From assembly GCA_010645155.1 (NCBI GenBank), contig CM021313.1, forward strand, positions 1,668,588-1,732,587: 64,000 bases of DNA, read 5' to 3'. The position numbers and the translations under genes were made by a program. The stretch comes from Tigriopus japonicus. Lineage: Eukaryota > Arthropoda > Copepoda > Harpacticoida > Harpacticidae. The stretch's first letter is position 1. The number at the start of each line of letters is the position of its first letter. The notes below the pieces were generated by a model. That model saw only the letters and a list, made by a program, of their open reading frames with translations. It made no database searches and had not been told where the DNA came from. Shown here piece by piece: positions 22,075-33,929 of the stretch.

Positions 22075-22955
22075 TGAGAGATATCAATTGGGCATCAAAT
22101 GATTGTGCATGAAATCCCTGTGAACTTTTATTTCACAGGTTATCTAAATAAAATGACATTAACCCCAATGATGTTGCATTTCATCACTAACTCCAGGCTA
22201 TCACACAGGAAAATTAACCCGGGCCCTCCACAGGCCCTCACTGGATCCCATTCCATGTAATACCACAGATCATATAATTACTAGATGTCGCATTGGCCCG
22301 GTCCGTCGGCGAGAGAAAAGTGACACCACTTGGCCCAGCTGCGCTAGCTTCAAAATCTCAGGGCGACTGTGTGCTCAGAAGTAACAACGCTCGCTTGCGT
22401 CGTGAACAAAGAAGGCACAGAACGTTGAGTTTGTTCAAGATTTGGCCATGCTGGCAAAATTTTGAAAAGTTCGAAATTCCCACCATTTTGTAGTGCTATG
22501 TACCAGCTGATGAAGCAAAGTTGTCCACCTTTTCTTGCACAAAGCGAGGTCTAGCCATTACATGATCTGTGTGTAATACCATCCTCCTTGATCAGTAGTT
22601 AAAATTATGGATTTTGAGTTGGCAGTGTGGCCATATTTTATGTCAGATGAGATCTATCGCATGTTGAAAAGTTTAGTTGTGGTCAGCTTTTTGACCCTAA
22701 AAACAAAGTGGCAAAATTCTGCCAAAAATTCAACTTGAAACACACCAGCAAGTCATACTGATTTATTTTGAGTTAAATTTTTGGCACAGGTTTGCCATTT
22801 TGGTCCGTTATGGTCAAAAAGCTTATGTCCACCACAACTTGACTTCTCAAAAGGCAAGAGATTGAGTCTCCCAGTACAATATGGCAGCACTGCCATCTCA
22901 AAGTCCATCAGCAAAAATCATGATCCTGTTTCAGGTCTTTGGTCTAATTGTTTAA
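22075..22955. other. Repeat-rich intergenic sequence
   Basis: No gene. Short GC-richer patch around 22,280-22,400; a diverged copy of the GAGTTGGCAGTG motif near 22,615. Confidence 0.4.
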
Positions 22956-23399
22956 TACTGATGCAACCAAAATGGCCAGTTCTTTGTTTGTTTGTATACA
23001 TGTTTGGGTTATTAAAATATATTTTTACTTGGGGTACATTTGTATCGTTTCCAAATTAAAGCAGTGTTGCTGTCATTATTTGTAAAAGCGAGTGTCTGAT
23101 GATTATGTTTGTCACAATAATTATCGCTATTGAAAGGATTTGTTGGTCTGTTAAGTATATTCCATACAACTCTAACACTTAGTTTTGACCAACAAAAGTT
23201 TTTTTTATACTTTCACCTGCCATTAGCCTTTTTCCACTCCTACGGGTTGTCTTTTATGGCAATTCTGTTTTTCTGGGAGACCAAAACATAATGTTGACTG
23301 CTTTTTCCAACTTGTTTGTTTTTAATTGAGATTTCTTTTGTGTTTCACGCTTTTGTTTGTTTGTCTTTCTTTGTTATATTTGTTTGTATCCCATCAGTA
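22956..23399 (+). mobile_element. MITE family A, copy 1 (444 bp)
   Basis: Bounded by TACTGATG at the left and CCCATCAGTA at the right, an inverted terminal repeat of about 10 bp. The internal order (AAAATGGCCA, CTTTGTTTGTTTGTA, TGGGAGACCAAAAC, TTTGTTTGTCTTTCTTTG) is shared with 25,382-25,846 and 26,337-27,171. Confidence 0.6.
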
Positions 23400-24501
23400 T
23401 CGTTTAATTCAGCCTGCCTATTTGAATAGTGATTGAACTTCGAGTCAAAAATGGTAACACTCCCAACTCGAAACCCATCACTAGTCACTGGATTTGCGGC
23501 TGATTCAGCTGAATACAAAGTGACAACACATGCTGCTTTGCCAAATAGTGTGACCATGATGAGTGGCATGAAGCCGTCCAACTCGGCCGTAAGAAAGTAG
23601 ACTTGAAGTTATGGTTTTTCTGCCAGAACAAAATTGATAAAATTGATACAGATCGGTTCCACATTGACATTTATTTGTTCAAAACCCCGCATTGAGGAGT
23701 TTTGTTCAGAGGGAAAATGCAATTTTTAAGAAAAGATTATGCCAGAAGTTCTGGCATATTCTGGCCCAGAACTAGACAAAATGTTATAAACTAAAATAAA
23801 CTAAACTGTTAAGAACTATAAAATAACTAAACTGTCCTATTTGTGAAGCTCAAACTATCTATACTTATTGTTGATTTGAAAGGCAAGATTAGGGCAAAAC
23901 GCCACATTTTGTTCCCTCGCGCTAATTAACCTGAGACACTTCTTTTAATTGAAGCTTGCTGGGCTTTTCAAGACTGTTTCTTTAAAGAAAGTATGCAAAA
24001 CCGTATTCGTGAGCGTTTTTTTCAGAAAAGGGCCCGCTGCGATCTCCTAGCCTTCTTCCACTTTCTGGTCACTCAGATTCTGAAGTAGCGGAGAGAAAAT
24101 CTTCATCCACGCATGCCGGAAGAGACAATTTATTCGGTAATTTTGACTTGTCAAATACTCAACCTCAAATAGCTTTTCGAGTTTTGGAAATCTTTATACC
24201 CCGTAGGCTAAAGACGCTTTATTCTTCACAATATATTTATTGTCAATAGATTTACAGATTTATAATTTATTGTCACAATAGAGCGTCTTTATTGTAGGCT
24301 GATGCAATCCAAGGCCTACCTGAGCCGAGCATTTTCGTCAGACTAAAACCGACGTGGCCACTGCACATCTTTTAGAAGAAGAAAATATTATTGCTTCTTG
24401 CATCATCAAGTTTTCTTTTGAAACAAAAGAACTATGTCAAAAAATTCTTGCATCTTGAATGATTGATATCTCCTCAATTTAGAGAAAGTATATCAAGCAA
24501 G

Positions 24502-25346
24502 CAGGGTTGGGGAGTAATTGTAATCGCAATTACAATTACATGTAATTGTAATTAATTACATTTTTGGGCCAAGTAATTGTAATTGTAAATAATTACAGTT
24601 TTGGCCATGTAATTGACGAATTTTCAATTACAAATTACCAAATTACTTTTCAAACTCTTACTTCTTCAAATTAACCCAAAAATCAATTGATACTTTGAGT
24701 TTTCACTTGCAAAACAATTATTTTGTCTTCAATTTGCGGTCAATGTGATGACACTAACAGGTAGCTTTTGTTACAATACACACCCAAGCTATGATGTTTA
24801 AATACGTTTAAACTAAAATAGCTTTTGATCATGATTTTTGTGTCAGGAGGTAGGGCTTTTCACAACTAAGGGCAGACAAATGAGGTGGAAAAATAAAGTT
24901 CTAAAACATCGTCATACTTGATACATGTGTATAAAGTTCGTGTTTTCTGGAAAAGAAAAATATGCCTTGTGGTTCATGGCATAATAGTTTTGATATTTAA
25001 GCCCATTCATAAACTTTTGGTTTTTGTAAAGCACTCTTTCATATTAACCTTTCAGGCATTATAAGTTGCTAGTTGGTGTATTGGCATTTAAAAATGGGAG
25101 ATCTGTTTATTTTTTCATCGTTTTGCAAAAGCAAAAGGGTGAAAGAGACGGAAAGATTGTAATTGACATGCAATTGACATGTAATTGGCATTAATTGACA
25201 TGTAATTGTAATTGACGTCAATTACATTTTGCGGATGATGTAATTGTAATTAATTACATTTTTCGACAAAGTAATTGTAATTAATTACATTTTTCGACAA
25301 AGTAATTGTAATTAATTACATTTTTCAAGTAATTGACCCAACTCTC
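24502..25346 (+). mobile_element. hAT-like MITE family B, copy 1 (845 bp)
   Basis: Starts CAGGGTTGGG and ends CCCAACTCTC, a hAT-type terminal repeat. It is flanked by a perfect 8-bp duplication CAAGCAAG (24,494-24,501 and 25,347-25,354). Both subterminal regions carry many GTAATTGTAATTAATTAC-type repeats in both orientations, likely transposase binding sites. No open frame of note. A second copy is at 40,035-41,216. Confidence 0.85.
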
Positions 25347-25381
25347 CAAGCAAGTCATAAACAGGGATCCTTACTAGAGAT

Positions 25382-25846
25382 AACTGATGCAAACAAAATG
25401 GCCATTTCTTTGTTTGTTTGTATATTTGTTTGGGTTTTCAGAAAATTTGTGTTCGGGGTAAATTTGTACCATTCCCAAATAAAAACAGTGTTGCCGTCAT
25501 GATTTGTGGTGATTTGTAAACACAAGTGTCTAAAGATCATTTTCACCACAATTCTTCATGCTCGTGAAAGAATTAATGGTTCAAAAGAGATATTTCCTAC
25601 AACTGGAGCTCTTGGTTTTGACTGAAGAGGGTTTTCAAGAACTTAAGCTACTTCTGACCTTTTTCCCTTGCCCAAGGGGTGTCACTTTTGGCCGCCCTGA
25701 TTTGTTGGGAGACCAATACATTCAACATCTGTTGACTTCTTTTTCTGATTTGCTTGTTTTTTATTTGTGATTTTTATTTCTTTTGGATGTTGTTGTTTGT
25801 TTGTCTTTGTTTTTTAATTGTTATATTTGTTTGTTTCCCATCAGTA
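25382..25846 (+). mobile_element. MITE family A, copy 2 (about 465 bp)
   Basis: Begins ACTGATGCAAACAAAATGGCC and ends TTTCCCATCAGTA. This is the most complete copy of the family. It begins 27 bp after the family B target duplication. Confidence 0.6.
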
Positions 25847-25980
25847 CTAGAGATGTGTTTCGAGTTGGGAGTGCTGCCATTTTTGACCCGGAAGTTTATC
25901 GGCGCGTTGTTAAAAAGGGAAGGTTGTCTAGAACTTTTTGAAAAGACCTAAACAGGGACCAATTTAGCAAAACTCGAACA

Positions 25981-26225
25981 GGGGAGGAGATGTGGTGACG
26001 TGGTTACCGCACTTTTCTATAGTGAGAGAGGTCCCAGGTTCGATTCTCCTCCCCAACCTATCTTGAGGAAACTTTTAGATGTTAATCCACACCCACAGGC
26101 AGAGAACCATTCTGATACCAGAAATGAGATTGCCTATGGGAAAAACTTTGGATGATGTGATGGCTAGCTTCGCTGGCTGGGTGAGACTCAACCCTCCAAC
26201 CCTTGCACCAACAATCCATAAAAAG
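25981..26225 (+). mobile_element. tRNA-derived SINE
   Basis: The head has a box A-like stretch at 25,991-26,009 (TGTGGTGACGTGGTTACCG) and box B GGTTCGATTC at 26,037-26,046. GGGGAGGAGA near the start can pair with TCTCCTCCCC at 26,044-26,053, an acceptor-stem-like pairing. The body that follows has no tRNA similarity. The 3' limit is approximate. Confidence 0.6.
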
Positions 26226-26336
26226 AGAACTAGTTCGATTTCGAGTTCCAGCAGGATTTAAGTTGGCAGTGCTGCCATATTCTATGGCAGATGGCCTATT
26301 GGAAATATTAGTTGTGTTCTAGTAAAGTCTATTTAC

Positions 26337-27171
26337 TACTGATGGGAAAAAATTGGCCATTTCTTTGTTTGTTTGTACATTCGTTTGGGTTTTCAGAATA
26401 TTTGGTTGTTTGGGCAAGAAGCACGGAAATCATGGAGTGGGAGGCTAGCAATTAGAATTATGATTTCCAGCAGAAACGAAACATTTGCGTTCTTCTAAAT
26501 CTTCTCATTGCAAATGAGACCTGGCTTGCATTGAGAAGAACACATATTTCAAATTTCAGCCCAATCGAATGCCGGAGTGAAAAGTTATGCCTTCTCAAAC
26601 TTATGTACTGAAGAGAGCATAGAATGAATGAACTCGCCCTTTTGTGGTAGAACGATTACCACAAAACGGCTAGTTCATTCATTCTTGGTAGGATTTGCAC
26701 TGAATTTTGAGTGAGCATAACTTTTGTCTCTGACGTTTGATTGAGCTGAAAATTAAAATACGTATTCTTGTCAACATATGCAAGGTCTTAGTTGCAAAAG
26801 AACGTAATTGAACTGTACTTCCTGGAAATCATTATTCTCATTGCTAGCCTCCCATTTCATGATTCCAGTGCTCCTTGGTTCGGGGTAAATTTGTACCATT
26901 CCCAAATGAAAACAGCGTTGCCGTTGTGATTTGTAAACGCAAGTACCTAAAGATCATTTTCACCACAATTTTTTGTGCTTGTGAAAGAATTGATTAGTTT
27001 GAAAGAAATATTTCATACAACTGAAGCTCTTGGTTTTGACTGTAGAGGGTTTTCAAGACCTTAAGTTGCTTTTGACCTCTTTTCCTTGTCTAAGGTGTGT
27101 CACTTTTGGCAGCCTTAATTTGTTGGGAGACCAAAACATTCAAGATCTGTTGACTTCTTTTTCCGATTTGT
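26337..27171 (+). mobile_element. MITE family A, copy 3, interrupted and 3'-truncated
   Basis: Starts TACTGATGGG and follows the family until TTTTCAGAATATTTGGTT at 26,407, resumes at TTGGTTCGGGGTAAATTTG at 26,875, and loses the family sequence near 27,171. The gap is filled by a palindromic element. Confidence 0.65.
26408..26874. mobile_element. Palindromic foldback MITE nested in family A copy 3
   Basis: A 467-bp insert whose ends pair over about 50 bp (GGGAGGCTAGCAATTAGAAT against the complement of ATTCTCATTGCTAGCCTCCC). A second stem lies at the centre: GAATGAATGAACT ... CTTTTGTGGTA pairs with TACCACAAAACGG ... AGTTCATTCATTC near 26,622-26,682. TTGGTT occurs at both junctions and is the likely target duplication. 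Comparison with family A copy 2 shows the exact empty site. Confidence 0.75.
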
Positions 27172-27234
27172 TGGCAGATCGTCTTGTAGCCTTTTTAGAA
27201 CAATTTCAAGGATTCATTTTTAAATAATGTATAT

Positions 27235-27950
27235 TACAGTGTTTGGTTGACCTTCTCTCTGAAATGAAGGATCGATAACGATGCAAAAAAGAAAGATGAC
27301 ATGGGCACTTTTTCGTTTTATTCCTATTTTTGGGGCCGGGTGGGCAGGTGTGACCTCAAAAGTAAGAGTCTCTATTGATCTTAGAAGGATATCAAGCCTA
27401 AGCTTACCATCTTCATTATTTGTCAGATCCTTTATTTACCATAACTTGCATTACTTTAGGTTTGATATCTGTTGGTGGCAAATGTCGTGAACTCAGGCAA
27501 GCAGATTGGAATGGAGGAATTTTCCAACAAAATTGGCCAAATTCCCGACAGCTTGTGCGACGTTCTGGGAGTTCATGTCGAGGCAGCCGTAGTTGCAGGT
27601 GATGACACTGATCATTCATAGTTATCCACCAAGGAGGGACATGTAGGCTGCGATTTTGACACCCAAGAACTCTCAAAAATAAGCCGCAAGTGCTCGATTT
27701 TTTGTGTCAAGGTTACATAGGCTACAGTATGCATGACGGCGCGATGCCGTCAGGTCCTTGGCAGAGGATTGCGATGGCGCCCATCTCGTTGCAATTGTAT
27801 CGGTCCTAATTATCTTCCGATCTGGGAGGCAACTCATCTGCAGCACTAGATAAGCCACAAATACCCTTCTCTTTGACAACAGATCGTGGTGGCTCAGAGC
27901 TAGTACTCGTTCTTACTAAATTGTGAGTTGGGGTTGGCACCTCCATAAGG
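27235..27950. other. Unassigned sequence between repeats
   Basis: No gene supported. A 52-codon open stretch ending at the TAG near 27,620 reads NSGKQIGMEEFSNKIGQIPD and looks protein-like, but has no recognisable family, start or splice context; it may be a decayed exon. Confidence 0.35.
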
Positions 27951-27956
27951 GTTTTT

Positions 27957-28160
27957 GTTTCAAACATTGTACAGTAAATGTTTGTTTTTCTATATTTTTA
28001 GGTATGTGTGTTTAGGTTAGGTTAGGCTTAGTTAGGTTAGGTTAAGTTTAATTTTAAGTTTAAGTTTAGTTCAGTTCAGATAATCTTTGCTCCTCCTGTC
28101 AATATTTTGTCCATATCTATGACAATATGACTCATCTCCCAGATCGGAAGACATTCAGGG
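27957..28160 (+). repeat. Dispersed repeat with TTAGG-type tracts, copy 1
   Basis: It contains TTTAGGTTAGGTTAGG and TTAGTTAGGTTAGG around 28,010-28,045, followed by TCAATATTTTGTCCATATCTATGACA. The same sequence occurs inverted at 41,330-41,480. TTAGG is the ancestral arthropod telomere unit, but the tract is short and degenerate. Confidence 0.7.
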
Positions 28161-28624
28161 GCCATAGTTGCAACTGGCGACGCCCCTGACCTTGAAGGAA
28201 AATCGGCACGACTTTGGCAAGGCAAACAGGTCCCTGGATGCGCCAAAACCCCTGATGGCACTTTTTCCACGGCTTGCCCCCTCCAGGTAGACCGTATCAC
28301 CTTGGTAGCTAACAAGGAGCCTCCTTAGTTCCAGGGCACTGGACTGCAGCTACTCATGGCACACCAGAACACCCACGACGATGTAGAGTCCCTTTATTGT
28401 ATCGAGTTAACAATGGCAGTTGGGGCAAAAATCCTATCATTCAACGGCTTGTCCATTTTGGCAACCCTGTTCCTTCTTTGAGAAAACAAACAATTTTCCA
28501 GTTTTGATAACTCCATACAATATAAGGACCATTGACAAACATAAACAGCTTACAAAATTTTGAGGTTCATCAGCTGTAAGCTGTGAACATAATTTTCTTG
28601 TTTTGATTTCCATAGAGTGATGGC

Positions 28625-29062
28625 TAGGGACAGGAACTTAAGACGAATAAACTTATTCGTCTTTTTTCGCCTTTATTCATGGCGAATTTTTTTCCTTTTA
28701 ATTTGGATTTTATTCGTCTTTTTTCGTCTAATTGGCCAAAAATTTGGATTATCTTAGATTTGAAGAGCTTGCAGCGTTTTTTTCAATTTTCCGAGCTAAT
28801 TCTTGCTCATTAGGTATTTCCTTTTTTTAAATTTTCTAGATTTCGCCGTTTTTGACAGTCAGATCAGTTCAGACAGATTGGTCCTTATCAATAGGGACAT
28901 ACATAACGTCTATTTTGTGGGAGCAGCTTTAAACGTCTTTTTTCGTCTGGACGGGCATTTAATTATTCTTCTTTATTCGTCTTTTTTCGTCTAATCAAGC
29001 AATTCAATACGTCTTTTTTCGTTTCATTTGACAGTTTTATTCGTATTAACTTCCTTTCCCTA
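28625..29062 (+). mobile_element. hAT-like MITE, GACGAATAAA family, intact copy (438 bp)
   Basis: Terminal repeats TAGGGACAGGAACTTAAGAC (left) and its imperfect complement ending TTCCTTTCCCTA (right), flanked by a perfect 8-bp duplication GTGATGGC (28,617-28,624 and 29,063-29,070). The interior is packed with TTATTCGTCTTTTTTCGTC-like repeats. It has no coding capacity. Other copies: 20,586-21,640 and 57,903-58,816. Confidence 0.88.
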
Positions 29063-29277
29063 GTGATGGCACATCATGGGATGAAATCGGCCTCCTCTTT
29101 ATCGTAGTTCAAGACGAACTTGATGAAACAAGTTTTTTCAAGAGCAGAAAATTTGAACCCTTATTTCTTGCAAGCTGCTTGAACAGTTTTTCTCTTTGTT
29201 TTGTATGAATGTTAAAGAGCTTGAAAACCCACGTACATAGGAGCCGACGAACATAAACAAACCCAAGTTACCTGTAA

Positions 29278-30780
29278 AGCAAGGATAACTCTACCCAGGA
29301 TCTGAACCCTCAACAGAAATAGTGCCATTCTCAAATTAGACGTTCTTCAGGCAACCCAAGCCAATTGTCAGTGGGCAAGATTGGCCACATTTGCCCTTCA
29401 AAAGGTGATGAAATTATTGGCTTGCAGATAACATGACTTCCTTGTTTTGGTGGATTAACAACCATTTATATTTTGAGTATTAAGTTCCTTTTGCCATTCA
29501 TAAGGTGATACCAGGTTTCTTTTATTTAAAAAAATAACTTGAGCCTAAATTCTCATTGTGGGATCCATATTACAATTCCAACAAAATACAATATTCAGTC
29601 ACCCTTGTTTGTTTTGCCAGTTGCTTCTCACTCACAACATTTGAAACACACCTCTTTTCATATTGAAATGTGATATATTCATCTATTCAGTGTCTTTTAA
29701 GTGTGTTATTTAAATCGTGTTCAGTCCATTTGGCTTGTGCCAGTGCTCCTTCATCGACTACAGTCCATGTTTGATGGCACACCCACCCTTTGATAGTGCC
29801 ACAGCTTTAGTGAAAGGAGCAACTTTACACCTTAATTTATTGTGGGATTCAGTGAAGTTTTGACCAATAATTCATCACGTGTGAGTTCATGTGCTGGTGG
29901 AACTTGTTCTGTTGGTGATTCAGCCACATACCAAAAGTCCAATTCCTTTTTTATATTGTGAGTGAACCAAGAAAGTAAGATAAATACTAGTGTTTGCATT
30001 GTGTGAGGCATAATTCTGGGCATCTTTTAAGCTCAAAACAAAACATATATCTTAGCATATATTTGCCTAAAATTGCAAAACAAAGTGATTGAACATTGGC
30101 AAGTCACCAAAGAAAGTTTTTTTTATTCTTTATATACATGCAGCATTTCATTTATAAGGCTACATTTACAATATATTTCATTCCTTTAAAATAATACTCT
30201 TCTTGAAAACTATGAATCCTGTGATGGAAGTGAATCATATACTATAATCATAAAACTATATTTGATAGCAATATGCGGTTGGAGTATGATGGAAACTGGA
30301 AATTGCGAACAGGTGTGAGGATGAATTCTAATCTGTCCTTACTAACTAACAACCATTATGACCTTTGAAAAGTACATATTATCAAGTCATGCTAATGGCA
30401 CATAGTTAATGCAGGGAAACATGTTGTTTGATTAACTGTAATGCATGAAGAATAACTTTATAGTAGAGAACAATGCATATTATGAAAACCCTCATGAAGC
30501 AAGTTATTGAAATGGAACCAATATATGTCTTGAAAGTCAAATATACCTAGGTCAAACTATGTTGATGCCTGATGGTTTGATCTTTTTACACATTAATAGG
30601 GTAAAAAAAACCCTTGGAAGGCTAAATGCAGGGACTTAATACAGACTGAAGAGAGAAAATTTTGGTGTTAGCAATAATTTTAGGTCTGAAAAAGTTGCTA
30701 AGCCTCCTTTGCGACAAAACGCATTATGAAAAGGTTGCGTTGGCGCCAGCCGTCCAGAAGTTTCGTGGTCTATGTGCAAA
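29278..30780 (+). repeat. Dispersed 1.5-kb repeat, copy 1
   Basis: It runs from AGGATAACTCTACCCAGGATC to CGTCCAGAAGTTTCGTGGTC and aligns in the same order with 32,270-33,930 (shared blocks include GGCAACCCAAGCCAATT, GTCACCCTTGTTTGTTTTGC, GGTGATTCAGCCACATACC). The start also occurs at 58,853-58,880. It carries no long reading frame. Copy 2 lies inside the 5-kb hAT-like element, so this may be a piece of a related element. Confidence 0.7.
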
Positions 30781-31449
30781 GTCAAACAGGGTTGCTAAAA
30801 TATGCTACACATATGGCAGTAAGTAGAAACATATTTCTTTAAGAAATCATATTTCAATAATTTTTTTCTTCATTCAACTATTAGACAAGTTCTCTCCATA
30901 ATGGTCATTGTAGGTAGATAAAGACTAAGTCTTTTTCAATTCCTAACCAATGCTTGAACTTGTCAGCATTATGTACCTACAAAGGGTAAATGAGTTATGA
31001 TGTCATAGGGAGCTATGTAACTGATATGGTGGTCTTGCAAGTTTGGAAGTGTTTAGAGGTGCTAAATAAGAAGTGCCCCTCTTTTCAGGGGACTGTACTA
31101 TTCCAAAATAGATATAAGAATAGAAGCATACATCAAGTATTGATTGCAGGCCAATAAAAAGATATCTGCGGTTTTGTGATTAATTAGGTACTCAGATAAA
31201 GTACGTTCAATATGGTTACATTGATTATCTCTATTTAATATATCTGGGAGAAATATCAAACCAAGTTTAAAGTTGTTTGCTAAAAACTGAAATTCCCTTA
31301 TGAGGCAAATTCATAGTCAAAATCATAAGAAATTCAGCGAATTTAAATGGGATATCAAAAACTTCCATAAAACATAACATTTTAGGAGTTTATATCACCC
31401 TTAGCAGATCAAATTCTTAAACATGTACATACACCAAGGATTATATGAT

Positions 31450-31765
31450 TAGTGATGGGATTCAAGTACTTGAATTAACCCTTCCATGGGAGGTTGCAAA
31501 TTGGGGTCACCAATTTACTTATTTGTGAAATGGTATTTCTTTCTCCGACCATTGCTCCAAATCTCGTTTTTCATTGAAGAGCTCTGACATGCAACCCTAA
31601 CTTTTGTGACTTTTATGAAGTGAAAGCTTCACTGGGTACTTTGAGATGCAAACTTGTTTTTGATGCTTAATGCAAGCAAATTGGTATCATTATTTTTTGT
31701 TTTGGTTGACCGCAGTTGGCAACCTCCCTTGGAAGGCTTGATTCAAGTACTTAAACCCCATCAAT
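31450..31765. mobile_element. Small MITE with terminal inverted repeats of about 60 bp
   Basis: Left end TAGTGATGGGATTCAAGTAC and right end GTACTTAAACCCCATCA are reverse complements, and the pairing continues inward (CCTTCCATGGGAGGTTGC with GCAACCTCCCTTGGAAGG). No clear target duplication. About 315 bp. Confidence 0.65.
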
Positions 31766-33929
31766 TGGTCACAAGTTATGACTCATAACTAAAGATAATC
31801 ATTTATAGAATAGCGTCAATAGTAATGGCATATGTCTAGCATATTTTGGCAACCCTGATTGACTATTGTTAATCACTTGGGTTTGTTTATGTACGGCGGC
31901 TCCTATGTATGTGGATTTTCAAGCTCTGTAACGTTCATATTTGTTTTGATACTGTTGCTTGATCATCTAATGCAAAGTCTTTAACGACAGGGCTGCCAGA
32001 TGGCGGTTTGGCCCGCCAGATTTTGGTGTTTCTGGCGGTTTGAGGCCTCGTCTGGCGGCGAGATTTTTTTATTTGGCGGGACGTAAAAATCTGGCGGTAT
32101 TCTGGCGGTTTACGTTACAGTCTGGCGTTGGGAAATTTCTGTTTGGCGGGGAAGAACATTTTGACAAGTTTTTGGCGGTATTTAACTGAAAATCGTGAAA
32201 TTTGGCGTATTTTCTTTGATTTGTAAGATTAATAGAAACACAGTAGTGTCACACTGTTCTAGCAGAATTAACCAAGGATTCCTTAATACCGGATCTGAAA
32301 CCGCATCGGAAAAAATGCCTGTCTCAAAGTATGCGTCATTCAGGCAACCCAAGCCAATTCTCATTGGGCAGGATTGGCCACATCTGCCATTCAAAAGGTG
32401 ACGAGATCATTGACCAGCAGACAGCATGATTTTATCTTATGACAAAACAAAATCTCTTTATAATTTGAGTATTAAGTTCCTTTTGCTATTTATAAGCTCA
32501 TAGCAGGTTTCTATTATTTGAAGAAATGACTTGAGCCTTACTTATTTTTGCAAGATCCAAATCACAATTTTAGAAAGCCTACAATTTTCAGTCACCCTTG
32601 TTTGTTTTGCCAGTTCTTTCTCACTCACAACATTTGAAACATCTTGAAAAATCATGATGAAATGTGATAAATTCATCTGTGCAGTGCTTTGTAAGTGTGT
32701 TTTTAAAGTCACATTCAGATCTTTTGACTCATGGCAATACTCCTTCATCTGCTGTAGTGCTACCGTCTATGGCTGATGGCACACCCACCTTTGATAGTGC
32801 AACACCTTTAGTGAAACAAGTACCTCCTCACCCAGAGTTATTTTGGGAATCGGTCAAGTATCTACTACTGCTAGATTGTTCATGGTGTGAGTTCTTCTCG
32901 ATGGCAAGGCTTGTTCTGTTGGTGATTCAGCCACATACCAAACGTTCATATACTTTTTCTAAATGTGAGTGAACCAAGCAAGTAAGATAAATCTTAGTGT
33001 TTGCATTGTGTGAGGCATAATTCTGGGAATCTTTTAAGCTCAAAGAAGAATATTTGTCTTGGCATATATTTGCCCAAAATTTCAACACAAGTACATTTGG
33101 TCAATGGTTAAAGTCACCAAAGAAAGAATTTTTATTTGATACTGTTTCTTGTAGTGCTTTTCTTTCTACATGCAGTAAGAGCCTAAAGTGCCTAATCCAA
33201 CTTGTTAAGTATACAATGAAACTGAGTGAATGCTATATTAATTATGGCCTAAGGCTTTTGAAGTCCTTTAAAAGGAGTGAATCTAATGAGAAACCCATGA
33301 TATGGAACTTAACATAGGCATGAGGATGAAAGAAAGTGAATTATCCATTGAATGTATAGAACTACAAATAAAGAAATTTAATAAATTATATTGAAAAGAT
33401 ATTAAAAATGCCGGAATGGGAACATTGAAAGAGGTTAAATATCTCTTGGGTCAGTTGCCAGATTTTAAGTTTGCTACCTCAATGCTTGTACAGTTGAGAC
33501 ATATTAATGTACAAAGGGGTACAAATTAAACTTAAGTATGGCATATCAAGTGCAAAATATATATATTATCAACAATTGCTTACAGGTACAATGTGACATT
33601 AAGGTATACCAAATATTTCATGAAGTATCACCTATCTGAATTATTTAAATGGATATTTACATATATTCAAATTGGATTGTGTCAAGTTAAAACTATGTTA
33701 AAATTTGATGTTTTCAGTTATCTATCCATGCATGAGTAATACAACAGTATCAAAACTGTGAAAATCCTTCACAGGGGAGATGTGGAGACTGGAAATAAGC
33801 TAGAGAAAAGAAAACTAAGTTGTTAAGATCTAACATAAGTCTGAATTAAATAACGTTGCTTCCTGAGCGACATGACGTCTGTGGAAAAGGTTGCGTGGCC
33901 GTCACCCGTCCAGAAGTTCCGTGGTCTAT

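Noticed and set aside
19108..23483. A single 4.4-kb hAT element bounded by TAGTGATGGG repeats
   Set aside because: The ends are inverted and alike, but the flanking 8-bp sequences do not match, so I treat them as separate repeat copies.
25981..26058. Functional tRNA gene
   Set aside because: Box A and box B are present but the cloverleaf is not convincing and a SINE body follows; the same applies to 21,166-21,250 and 43,752-43,823.
28010..28045. True telomere or chromosome end
   Set aside because: Only a few degenerate TTAGG units, embedded in a repeat and followed by many kilobases of gene-bearing sequence.
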